From the NCBI GenBank assembly GCA_029260615.1, contig JAJDCX010000065.1, positions 1-59,957 of the forward strand: a stretch of 59,957 nt of DNA, in the 5' to 3' direction. The position numbers and the translations under genes were made by a program. Shown piece after piece: positions 1-6,894 of the stretch. Each line of letters begins with the position of its first letter. Position 1 is the stretch's first letter. The notes beneath the pieces were generated by a model. It was given only the letters and a program-made list of their open reading frames with translations, had not been told where the DNA came from and did not search any database. The stretch comes from Phycisphaeraceae bacterium (GTDB lineage Bacteria > Planctomycetota > Phycisphaerae > Phycisphaerales > Phycisphaeraceae).

Positions 1-207
1 TCCAACGCCCACCACCTCCCCGTGTTGGGACCACGGCGGAAATCGTCACCTCAAAGCGAACGGATGAAACTTCATCCATGCTTCCGGGGGGACGGGGGCC
101 TTGGTAGCGGATCGCCCCGGCCAGATAACGGATCACAGGACACGGGCTCGACCCGGTCCCGCTGACCCCGCGCCTGCCGTTACCGCCGGCGAATCGTGAG
201 GCTTTTA

Positions 208-241
208 GATTGATGATGTGTGATTGATGATGGATGATTTC
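208..241 (+). repeat. 34-base dispersed repeat, left copy
   Basis: The stretch begins GATTGATGATGTGTGATT and ends TGATGGATGATTTC. It matches the reverse complement of 59695-59728 at 32 of 34 positions; the two differences are adjacent. It is intergenic and runs straight into the next repeat element at about 249. Confidence 0.8.
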
Positions 242-248
242 AAGAAAA

Positions 249-490
249 AGAAGACTTAACCATAGAGGTACAGACACACCGAGAAGATCAAGACAAAGAA
301 ACAATCCAGCCCACGAAGCACCGCGACTTGTCGCGTTTCTTCTTAATCCGTGTCATCTGCGCAATCTGCGGATACCTCCCCCTCTGCGCCTTTCCCTGCG
401 TAATCCGCGACCTCTGCGACCTCTTTGCCTCTGTGCTGAAACCTCCCCCGCCTTCTCCGTGTCTCTTAGTTTTCTGGACGCCACGCACCA
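249..490 (+). repeat. Short-word inverted-repeat element containing a 65-base cassette
   Basis: The left part (from 249) reads like AACCATAGAGGTACAGACAC followed by CACCGAGAAGA. The right part (about 449-475) carries the complementary CTTCTCCGTGTCTC. Between them lie runs of near-repeats on CTCTGCG, CATCTGCGCAATCTGCGG and CCTCTGCGACC. Bases 310-374 are a cassette that recurs inverted at 24007-24072. Reading frames through this area are word-repeat artefacts, so no protein is called. Confidence 0.7.
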
Positions 491-717
491 TCAGCCAAAC
501 CCACTAACAAACCCAAACACCAAAGTCAAGTGAAAACACCGCCATTTACCCTTGCCGCTACGGCTTATGATGTCATAGATGACACTTTAAATCCTCTCAC
601 CACCCCCGTAACATCGTGGAGGACTTAAACCAACAAAGGCCGCTGTTTTTTCCTCAACATGGCCCACACAACCCGACCAAATGTCGTTATAGTAGACCCC
701 GGTGGGAGCACCCGAAT

Positions 718-1788
718 TTGCGAAGAAGCCAAAAACCCATAGTGATTGCCGCACGACGCAGCCCCTTGGCGCGCGCACAAGCGGAACTGATTGGCCGAAG
801 AATAAGTCGGCTGCACCCCAAAATTGAAGTGCAATACCGCTGGGTCGAGTCCCAGGGGGACAAGACTCTCGGCCAATCACTGGCCGACCAGGGCGGCAAA
901 GGCCTGTTCACCAAAGATGTCGAACGCCTCCTGCTCGCCGGCGAAGCCGACCTCGCCGTTCACAGCCTTAAAGACCTCCCCGCCTCTGACACCACCGGGC
1001 TCGTACTCGCCGCCGTCCCACGCAGGGCACACACCCACGACTGCCTGCTCACGCCCAACGGCCTTGCATCAATCAACGACCTGCCCCAAGGCGCAGTCGT
1101 CGGCACCGCAAGCCCACGCCGCGCCTCACAACTGCTTAAACTCCGCCCCGATCTAAAGATCGACCTCATCCGCGGCAACGTCCAGACCCGCCTGCAACAC
1201 ATACTCAACCCAGAAGGCCAAAGGCGTTACGACGCCACCCTCCTCGCTTTTGCCGGCCTAAGCCGCCTGGGGCTCACCGAACACACCGCCCAACCGATCT
1301 CCCTGGACGACATGCTCCCAGCCGCCTGCCAAGGCGCTCTGGCGGTCCAGTGCCGGGCCGGCGACCACGTCACCCTCACACGCTGCCTGCCACTGAATAA
1401 CCCCGAAGCCTCGACCGCCGTTCACGCCGAACGTCAGATAGTCTCAGGGCTCGGCGGCGACTGCCACAGCCCCATCGCGGTCCTCGCCGAACAATCTAAA
1501 GAGCCCCCAACACCCGCCAAACGCAACGCAGACGCTCACTGGTTCCGCCTGCGGGTCCGCGTCCTCTCAGGCGACGGCAGTAAATGCCTGGAAATCGACG
1601 AGCAGGTCAAGACCAAAGACCTACGACGCCTGGTCAAACGGGTCATCAAAGACCTCAAAAACCGCGGGGCTCAGGACCTAATCAAAACCGGCTGCGAGAT
1701 CATCCCACTACAGATGCCGGCTCAAACCCAGGCCGCCCCACCCCCACAGGCCCAGCCCGCGCAGGATGTTTCGGCCTCCCCCGCCTGA
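718..1788 (+). CDS. hemC: Hydroxymethylbilane synthase (porphobilinogen deaminase)
   Basis: The enzyme condenses four porphobilinogen molecules into hydroxymethylbilane in cytosolic tetrapyrrole synthesis. Visible family motifs are the N-terminal ARRSPLARAQAE, GGKGLFTKDVE, ADLAVHSLKDLP and the C-terminal GGDCHSPIA, whose Cys carries the dipyrromethane cofactor. The frame opens at GTG 616, but the first 34 residues have no family character. TTG 718 is preferred (356 aa) because GGGAG sits 10 bases upstream; GTG 742 is the shortest option and overlaps the stop of a 27-codon upstream frame. The tail is Pro/Ala/Gln-rich and dispensable-looking. No other heme gene is adjacent, and tpiA follows after about 157 bases with its own possible promoter. 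Confidence 0.93.
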   Translation: MRRSQKPIVIAARRSPLARAQAELIGRRISRLHPKIEVQYRWVESQGDKTLGQSLADQGGKGLFTKDVERLLLAGEADLAVHSLKDLPASDTTGLVLAAVPRRAHTHDCLLTPNGLASINDLPQGAVVGTASPRRASQLLKLRPDLKIDLIRGNVQTRLQHILNPEGQRRYDATLLAFAGLSRLGLTEHTAQPISLDDMLPAACQGALAVQCRAGDHVTLTRCLPLNNPEASTAVHAERQIVSGLGGDCHSPIAVLAEQSKEPPTPAKRNADAHWFRLRVRVLSGDGSKCLEIDEQVKTKDLRRLVKRVIKDLKNRGAQDLIKTGCEIIPLQMPAQTQAAPPPQAQPAQDVSASPA

Positions 1789-1876
1789 CCCCTCTGCCCT
1801 GCAAAACCGGCTTCTGACCCAACCACAGCCCGGTATTAGCCCAAATACCCGCTAGTTCCTCCCGTACACCTGCCCC

Positions 1877-1905
1877 CAGTCACAGCAAGGCGAATCCTGT
1901 ATACT
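1877..1905 (+). promoter_or_regulatory. Possible sigma-70-type promoter of tpiA
   Basis: TATACT at 1900-1905 is a good -10 box about 40 bases before the tpiA start. The -35 position at 17-base spacing (1877-1882, CAGTCA) is weak. The call rests mainly on the -10 and on its location in the spacer after hemC. Confidence 0.3.
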
Positions 1906-1945
1906 ATTCGGCTCGGAATTACCCCCTAAACCATGGAGCATTACG

Positions 1946-2734
1946 GTGTCAGCGCGCAAACCCTACGTCGGCGGTAACTGGAAAATGAACCTCAACGGTC
2001 AGCAGGCCGTGGAGCTGGCATCTCAACTGGCAGACGGCTTCACCGCCGGCGACCAGGTCCAGGCCACCGTCTTCCCAGCCTTCACCCACCTCGAAAAGGT
2101 CGGCAAAGCCCTGGATGACAAAAACAGCCCCATCCAACTGGGGGCACAGGACTTCTACCACCAGCCCAACGGCGCCTACACCGGTGAAGTCAGCATCGCC
2201 ATGCTCAAGGACGTCGGCGCTTCGGTCATGCTCGTCGGCCACTCCGAACGACGCCACGTCATCGGCGAACCCGACACACTCATCAACGACAAAGTCCTCG
2301 CCGCTCTCGAAGCAGGCCTGGAAGTGATCCTCTGCATCGGCGAAAAAATCGAGCAGCGCGAAGCAGACAAAACCCATCACATCAACACCGGACAACTCGG
2401 CTACGGCCTCGCCGGGGTCAGCGATGCTCAGATGGCTCGGGTCACCATCGCATACGAACCCGTCTGGGCCATCGGCACCGGCAAGACCGCAACCTCTCAG
2501 GACGCACAAGAAACACACCAGGTGATCCGTCAGGCACTATGGTTCCTCTACAACGACGACATCGCCAACGCCGTCCGCATCCAGTACGGCGGGTCCTGCA
2601 AGCCCTCCAACGCAGTGGAACTATTCTCCCAAGCCGACATCGACGGCGGGCTAATCGGCGGTGCCGCACTTAAATCCGAAGACTTCCTAGCCATCCTCCA
2701 GGCCGCCGCCAATAGCGCCGGCGTCCCCGCGTAA
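1946..2734 (+). CDS. tpiA: Triosephosphate isomerase
   Basis: The glycolytic enzyme interconverts dihydroxyacetone phosphate and glyceraldehyde 3-phosphate. At 262 aa it has normal family length. The substrate loop NWKMN is near residue 13, the electrophilic His lies in GHSERR near residue 95, the catalytic Glu in AYEPVWAIGTG near 170, and the phosphate-binding loops YGGSCKPSNA and GGLIGGAAL at the C-terminus. The start is GTG 1946, with GGAG 7 bases upstream; the ATG at 1933 is out of frame. secG follows 24 bases downstream on the same strand, so the two are probably cotranscribed, a neighbourhood common in bacteria. Confidence 0.97.
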   Translation: MSARKPYVGGNWKMNLNGQQAVELASQLADGFTAGDQVQATVFPAFTHLEKVGKALDDKNSPIQLGAQDFYHQPNGAYTGEVSIAMLKDVGASVMLVGHSERRHVIGEPDTLINDKVLAALEAGLEVILCIGEKIEQREADKTHHINTGQLGYGLAGVSDAQMARVTIAYEPVWAIGTGKTATSQDAQETHQVIRQALWFLYNDDIANAVRIQYGGSCKPSNAVELFSQADIDGGLIGGAALKSEDFLAILQAAANSAGVPA

Positions 2735-2758
2735 CAACGAATCAACGAGACTCACCCC

Positions 2759-3223
2759 ATGTTCCTTACGACCACACTCGGCGCAAATCTCTTGGTCACG
2801 ACGCTAATGGTCCTGTTCGTCCTGGTCTGTCTGTTCATGATGCTCGTCATCCTGATCCAGAAGCCCAAAGGCGGCGGCCTCAGCGGCGCGTTCGGCGGGG
2901 CAGGCGGATCGGCACAAGCCGCCTTCGGCGCGAAGACCGGCGACCTGCTGACCACCATCACCATCGGCTGCTTCATCACCTTCCTGGGACTCGCCATCGC
3001 GCTGACCTACGCGATCCGTGATGACGTTGCCCCTAAGATCGCCACCCCGGTGCCCGCCGTAACCACCACGAGCAACCCGGCTGACCAGGCAACTAATCCC
3101 CTGGATCAGGAAGCCGCCGCCCCAGCCGAAGCAGCGGGTGAAGTGGACGCTCACGTGGAACCAGCCCCCGCTGAATCCACCGACGCCCAGCCCCAAACAA
3201 CCGAGCCCGACGCCCAGCCCTAG
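2759..3223 (+). CDS. secG: Preprotein translocase subunit SecG
   Basis: SecG is the small auxiliary subunit of the SecYEG export channel in the inner membrane. The protein has two hydrophobic segments (about residues 7-32 and 63-85) separated by the family loop IQKPKGGGLSGAFGG, which contains the SecG hallmark QKxKGGGL. A Pro/Ala/Glu-rich tail of about 60 residues follows the second segment, making it (154 aa) longer than E. coli SecG. It sits just downstream of tpiA. A weak inverted repeat follows at 3248-3272. Confidence 0.93.
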   Translation: MFLTTTLGANLLVTTLMVLFVLVCLFMMLVILIQKPKGGGLSGAFGGAGGSAQAAFGAKTGDLLTTITIGCFITFLGLAIALTYAIRDDVAPKIATPVPAVTTTSNPADQATNPLDQEAAAPAEAAGEVDAHVEPAPAESTDAQPQTTEPDAQP

Positions 3224-3247
3224 ACAACACCGCCGTAATATGGTGAA

Positions 3248-3272
3248 GTGGTGTGTGTTGATGTTACACCAC
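3248..3272. other. Weak inverted repeat after secG
   Basis: GTGGTGT at 3248-3254 pairs with ACACCAC at 3266-3272 across an 11-base loop. There is no T-run, so it is not a clear intrinsic terminator. Confidence 0.3.
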
Positions 3273-3322
3273 GACCCAACCCCCGGGCCAGCCCCAGCTA
3301 GTCCCCCCACCGGAGCGACGCT

Positions 3323-4219
3323 TTGATCCGTTCGATGACCGGCTTCGGCGATGCATCTACCCAGTCCGACGGGGTCCACTACAGCGTCGAGCTGCGCAGC
3401 CTCAACAACAAATACTTCAAATGCTCTGTACGCCTGCCCGACCAGTTCCAGGGCATGGAGGCCGAGCTCGAAGCCAAGCTGCGCAAGCGTGTGTCGCGCG
3501 GGTCGTTCACGATGACCCTGAAGTTCAAGACCACCGACGCCCAGGCCGTGTCGCGCATCAACGACAACGCCATCCTCACCTACCTCGAACACCTCGAAAC
3601 GATCCACTCCAAGATCCAGGACCGCGCGGTGCAGATCGACCTGACGCAGTTGCTGGCACTGCCCGGCGTCCTCCAGCCCGCGCAGGACGAGGCGTCCCTG
3701 CTTGCCAAGTCCAAGCCGGTCGTCACGAAACTCCTGGGCGAAGCGATGGACCGGCTGATCGCGATGCGTGCAACCGAAGGCCAGGCCCTGGCCGAAGACC
3801 TGCTCAAGCAGCTTGATCTGATTATGGATCGGATGGCGAATATCGGGGAGCGTGCGCCGTCGGTGATCGAAGAATACCATCAGCGTCTGCGTGCGAGGAT
3901 GGACGAGCTGCTGGCGAAGGCCGAGCTTAAGGCCGACGAAGCGGCGTTGATCCGTGAGGTCGCGGTGTTTGCCGAGCGTGCCGACATCAGCGAAGAGGTC
4001 ACACGGATGGCCGGGCATGTGGCGCAGTTCAAAGAGATCATCGCCAACGGCAGCGATACCGAGCCGGTCGGCCGGACACTGGATTTTCTGGCCCAGGAGA
4101 TGCTCCGTGAGGCGAACACGATCGGGAGCAAGAGCAATGACGCACAGATCAGCCGGGCGATGATCGAAGCGAAGACCGCGGTTGACCGGATCAAAGAGCA
4201 GGTCCAGAACGCCGAGTAA
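3323..4219 (+). CDS. yicC: YicC-family endoribonuclease
   Basis: The 298-residue protein has the family signatures at both ends: IRSMTGFG at the N-terminus, the SLNNKYF stretch soon after, the C-terminal EEVTRMAGHVAQF and finally GSKSNDAQISRAMIEAKTAVDRIKEQVQN. YicC/YloC proteins are cytosolic RNases that act on RNA and small regulatory RNAs in E. coli; the same role here is inferred from family. The start is TTG 3323, preceded by GGAG, and fits the usual MIRSMTGFG opening. Base composition changes inside the gene near 3.8 kb: the first half uses C-ending codons, the second half G- and T-ending codons (see findings). Confidence 0.93.
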   Translation: MIRSMTGFGDASTQSDGVHYSVELRSLNNKYFKCSVRLPDQFQGMEAELEAKLRKRVSRGSFTMTLKFKTTDAQAVSRINDNAILTYLEHLETIHSKIQDRAVQIDLTQLLALPGVLQPAQDEASLLAKSKPVVTKLLGEAMDRLIAMRATEGQALAEDLLKQLDLIMDRMANIGERAPSVIEEYHQRLRARMDELLAKAELKADEAALIREVAVFAERADISEEVTRMAGHVAQFKEIIANGSDTEPVGRTLDFLAQEMLREANTIGSKSNDAQISRAMIEAKTAVDRIKEQVQNAE

Positions 4220-4304
4220 CCCCCGGATGGATGGGCGCGATGTGTACGGGGCCGACGATGTGTAACCGATCAACCGGCCAAGGGGCCGACACGGGCAGGT
4301 GGCT

Positions 4305-5465
4305 ATGACCGATCAGCGACCGGATTCGGCGACCAAGGCAGGGGCCGACGCGGTCAATCCTGCGGGCGCATCGGTGTCGGGACTCTCGGCCATCGGGAGT
4401 ATGCCGGTCGATGTCGAGGGCCGCAGTATCTTCGCCGCCGACGAGTTGGCGATCGTGTTGTCGCACTACCGGATCGGGTTGATCGACACCATCAAACAAT
4501 TCAAACGCGGGTCGCGCAAAGCGCCCAAGCTGGTGATCCGCTCGGACCGGGGGTTATTCTTATTAAAACGCCGAGCCCACGGGCGTGACGACCCGTTCAA
4601 GGTCGCGTTCACCCACGGGATCCAGCTAAGGCTCGCCGAGCGCGGGTACCCCCTGCCGAGGCTGATCGGGACCCGGCGAGAAAACAACTCGATGGTGCAG
4701 TACCAGGGGCAGGTGTACGAATTGTTCGAGTTCGTGCGCGGCTCGGGGTACGACCGGTCTGCGGAGGCGACGATCAACGCAGGTGCCACGCTCGCAAGGT
4801 TTCACGGGCTGCTGGCGGACTACAAGCCACACCACACCCCGCCCAAGGGGACGTACCACGGGGCACCGGTGGTGATCTCTTCGATCACCACCCTGCCGGG
4901 CGCGTTACTCAAACCCGCCAGCGGCGAGCCGAATGTAAACGAGGCCCAGGCCAAAGAGATCGCAGACGAGTTAGACCATTGCTACCGGGAGGCGGCGGAC
5001 CGGGCCGACGTGCTGGACCTGCTGGGTTGGCCGGTGCAGATCGGGCACAGCGATTGGCACCCGGGGAACATGCTATTCGATGGGCACGAGGTTGTTGCGG
5101 TGATCGACTACGACTCCGCCCGGCTGCTGCCGCGCGTAATTGATGTGGCCAACGGGGCGCTACAATTCTCTATCCAGGGCAAGGGCGACGACACCGAGCG
5201 GTGGCCCGAGCAGGTCGATGAGGCGCGGTACCGCGCGTTCTTTGAAGGATACGCTTCGGTGCAAGGCGGGAAGTTGAACCCGGCCGAGCGAGAAGTCGTG
5301 CCTTGGCTGATGATCCAGGCGTTGATCGCAGAGAGCGTGATCCCGGTCGCGGCGACGGGTTTGTTTGGTCAGCTAAGCGGCGCGGACTTCCTGCGGATGG
5401 TGCTGCGTAAGGTCCGGTGGATCCATGAGCACGCGGAGCTACTGACGGGGCTTGCGGATGTGTGA
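4305..5465 (+). CDS. Aminoglycoside phosphotransferase/CotS-type kinase-fold protein
   Basis: A 386-residue cytosolic protein of the APH (phosphotransferase enzyme) family. The catalytic loop HSDWHPGNML is near residue 250 and the metal-binding IDYDSAR follows about 17 residues later; FLLKRR near residue 90 is the likely ATP lysine region. These are the defining residues of the fold. The substrate cannot be told from sequence; relatives phosphorylate small molecules such as homoserine, choline or spore-coat sugars. ATG 4305 is preferred over the in-frame GTG at 4299, with AGGTGG just upstream. Its stop overlaps the possible earliest start of the following PDZ gene, so the two may be coupled. 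Confidence 0.85.
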   Translation: MTDQRPDSATKAGADAVNPAGASVSGLSAIGSMPVDVEGRSIFAADELAIVLSHYRIGLIDTIKQFKRGSRKAPKLVIRSDRGLFLLKRRAHGRDDPFKVAFTHGIQLRLAERGYPLPRLIGTRRENNSMVQYQGQVYELFEFVRGSGYDRSAEATINAGATLARFHGLLADYKPHHTPPKGTYHGAPVVISSITTLPGALLKPASGEPNVNEAQAKEIADELDHCYREAADRADVLDLLGWPVQIGHSDWHPGNMLFDGHEVVAVIDYDSARLLPRVIDVANGALQFSIQGKGDDTERWPEQVDEARYRAFFEGYASVQGGKLNPAEREVVPWLMIQALIAESVIPVAATGLFGQLSGADFLRMVLRKVRWIHEHAELLTGLADV

Positions 5466-5481
5466 GCGATGCAAAGACATC

Positions 5482-6324
5482 ATGACGTATCGGTTTAGCC
5501 GGGCCCACGTTCAACGGACGTGGCCTTCGTGGCGGCGTGGGGTGGGCGTGTGGTTATACCTATGTCTATTTTTCATGACGGGCGTGTCGGCACAGGTTGC
5601 GGTTGATGGGGTGGATGATATCGGGGGTGGTGCCGGAGGTGTGACTGGGGATGGTGCCGGGGATGCGGGTGTGCTTGCCGAACTGGGTGACGATGACTAC
5701 CGGGTACGACAGGCAGTGACACGTCGGCTGTTGATCGACGACACCTTGACGCAAGACGGTCTGGACCGGCTGTATGTGGCGAGTAAAACGCCCGAGCAGC
5801 GGCACCGTGTGCTGCGTGTGGCTCGGCATCATGTGTTGCGTAGGATGATCGGCGAGCGTTTTGATGGTCAGGCGGGGCCGGGGTCGATGGGGTTGTCTCA
5901 CCAGATCGTCCGTGTATCGGTGGACGGCGAAGAGGAGCGGTCGGGAGTGATGGTGGTGCTGACGTTGCCGGGGTTCCCGGCGTATGCGTTGCTTGAGCCG
6001 GGCGATGTGATCGTGGGCTTTGCAGACCAGCCCATCCAGGAGAAAGTGACCGCGACGTTGTTTCAGCAACTGATCCGCAGGCACCAGGCGGGGGAAGAAT
6101 TGAACGTCACAGTGGTCCGAGACGGCGTGGCCGAGTCGTTGCGTTTCCGCCTGGGTAACGGTCAGGCGCTGGGGGCGGTGTACGACTCGACCGGCGTCGC
6201 GCTGAACAGGTCCTACCAGGAGCGGTGGTTTAGCACCCGGGAACGGATGTTGGCGCTGACAGGCGGTAACGCGGACGGTTCGACGGACAAAAACGGTGAC
6301 TCGCCGACCGACCCTGCTGAATAG
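5482..6324 (+). CDS. Exported PDZ-domain protein
   Basis: From ATG 5482 the protein (280 aa) has an Arg-rich n-region, a hydrophobic stretch GVGVWLYLCLFFMTGVSA and a likely signal-peptidase site before QVAV. A low-complexity Gly/Asp segment follows, then a helical region, then a PDZ domain (about residues 165-240) containing EPGDVIVGFADQPI and a following beta hairpin. PDZ modules bind C-terminal peptides; with no protease domain here it is probably a periplasmic adaptor or substrate-binding protein, which is inference. An in-frame ATG at 5458 overlaps the previous stop. A 21-base hairpin sequence inside the n-region coding (5503-5523) is repeated exactly at 6751-6771, which makes the exact start less certain. 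Confidence 0.78.
   Translation: MTYRFSRAHVQRTWPSWRRGVGVWLYLCLFFMTGVSAQVAVDGVDDIGGGAGGVTGDGAGDAGVLAELGDDDYRVRQAVTRRLLIDDTLTQDGLDRLYVASKTPEQRHRVLRVARHHVLRRMIGERFDGQAGPGSMGLSHQIVRVSVDGEEERSGVMVVLTLPGFPAYALLEPGDVIVGFADQPIQEKVTATLFQQLIRRHQAGEELNVTVVRDGVAESLRFRLGNGQALGAVYDSTGVALNRSYQERWFSTRERMLALTGGNADGSTDKNGDSPTDPAE
5503..5523. repeat. 21-base hairpin repeat, copy 1
   Basis: GCCCACGTTCAACGGACGTG plus one G is identical to 6751-6771. The sequence folds as CCACGT/ACGTGG around a short loop. This copy lies inside the predicted signal-peptide coding region of the PDZ gene. A related hairpin occurs at 37165-37186 (GCGCACGTTCGGCGAACGTG). Confidence 0.8.
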
Positions 6325-6519
6325 CGCCCTCATAACCGTCACAAAGCGCCCAAACCGCACAACCCTACCTCCGCGAGGGGCGTTGTCAAATGTTTTTCCA
6401 ATACGGTGTTGGGTCCGCGTGGGTTATATCGTCTGTTTCATTTGATCGCTCGCCGGGCCTTGTTTTAAGATGTCCCGGGCTGATATGACACCGTAACCCG
6501 ATGCGGTTGGAGATAACGG

Positions 6520-6717
6520 ATGAAGGCCGGATTGCACATGTTGGCGTGGACATTCGCCCTAGCGGCGTTGGTGTACTGCGTGGTCGGCTCGGGCGGCGGC
6601 GTGTTGTATGGCAACCCGCTGGCGTGCCTTGGGGTCGGGATGATCGGGTTGGGATTGTGCGTGGATGGCCGACGGAGGTTGGTGGCGGCGAAGGCTGAAC
6701 ACAAGCCCATGCCGTAA
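6520..6717 (+). CDS. Small hydrophobic membrane protein, unknown function
   Basis: A 65-residue protein with two hydrophobic segments, about residues 8-25 and 32-50, separated by a Gly-rich turn, and a short basic-to-polar tail. ATG 6520 has GGAG about 10 bases upstream. A strong hairpin follows at 6748-6776, consistent with a single-gene transcript. I do not recognise the family. An overlapping frame at 6501-6698 is less protein-like and was left out. Confidence 0.55.
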   Translation: MKAGLHMLAWTFALAALVYCVVGSGGGVLYGNPLACLGVGMIGLGLCVDGRRRLVAAKAEHKPMP

Positions 6718-6747
6718 TAGCGGTTCTTGATTATCTTCGCGCATTGT

Positions 6748-6776
6748 AAAGCCCACGTTCAACGGACGTGGGCTTT
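6748..6776 (+). terminator. Hairpin terminator after the small membrane protein
   Basis: AAAGCCCACGT pairs perfectly with ACGTGGGCTTT around a 7-base loop. The T-tract is short (TTTGTCATTT). The arms are symmetric, so it could serve both strands. It contains copy 2 of the 21-base hairpin repeat. Confidence 0.65.
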
Positions 6777-6800
6777 GTCATTTACATAGGTCAGCAGCAT

Positions 6801-6827
6801 AAAAAACCCCCAGCGGAGCCGGGGGTT
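6801..6827 (-). terminator. Intrinsic terminator of the glycoside hydrolase gene
   Basis: AACCCCC (from 6805) pairs with GGGGGTT (to 6827). On the minus strand the hairpin is followed by TTTTTT, the standard intrinsic arrangement, about 70 bases past the stop of the gene ending at 6895. Confidence 0.8.
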
Positions 6828-6894
6828 GAGGGGGGCAATTCAGAATGCACGCAATCAACCACAAACCGCGTAGGGTACGGATGAGCGGCGGGGT

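Larger units (their letters stand above)
1..717. other. Left-edge spacer, no gene recognised
   Basis: No recognisable gene lies left of hemC. A plus-strand frame is open from base 3 to a stop at 105-107, and a minus-strand frame is open from the edge past an ATG near base 78. Either could be the end of a gene lying mostly outside the window, but neither resembles a family I know. From 208 to about 490 the DNA is dispersed repeat material, listed separately. Bases 500-610 are AT-richer and may hold the hemC promoter, but no convincing -35/-10 pair is visible. Confidence 0.5.

Noticed and set aside
234..533. 99-codon frame at the left edge
   Set aside because: It is Pro/Arg-rich and generated by the short-word repeats, with no ribosome site or family resemblance.
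1949..2518. 189-codon frame opposite tpiA and similar long antisense frames
   Set aside because: High GC with strong third-position bias opens the opposite strand; these mirror real genes and lack any domain.
2804..4273. 489-codon minus-strand frame opposite secG and yicC
   Set aside because: It spans two well-identified plus-strand genes and has His/Arg/Leu-rich shadow composition.
6501..6698. Frame overlapping the small membrane protein
   Set aside because: The 6520 frame has two hydrophobic helices and a better start; this one is Arg/Gly-rich and unlike a protein.
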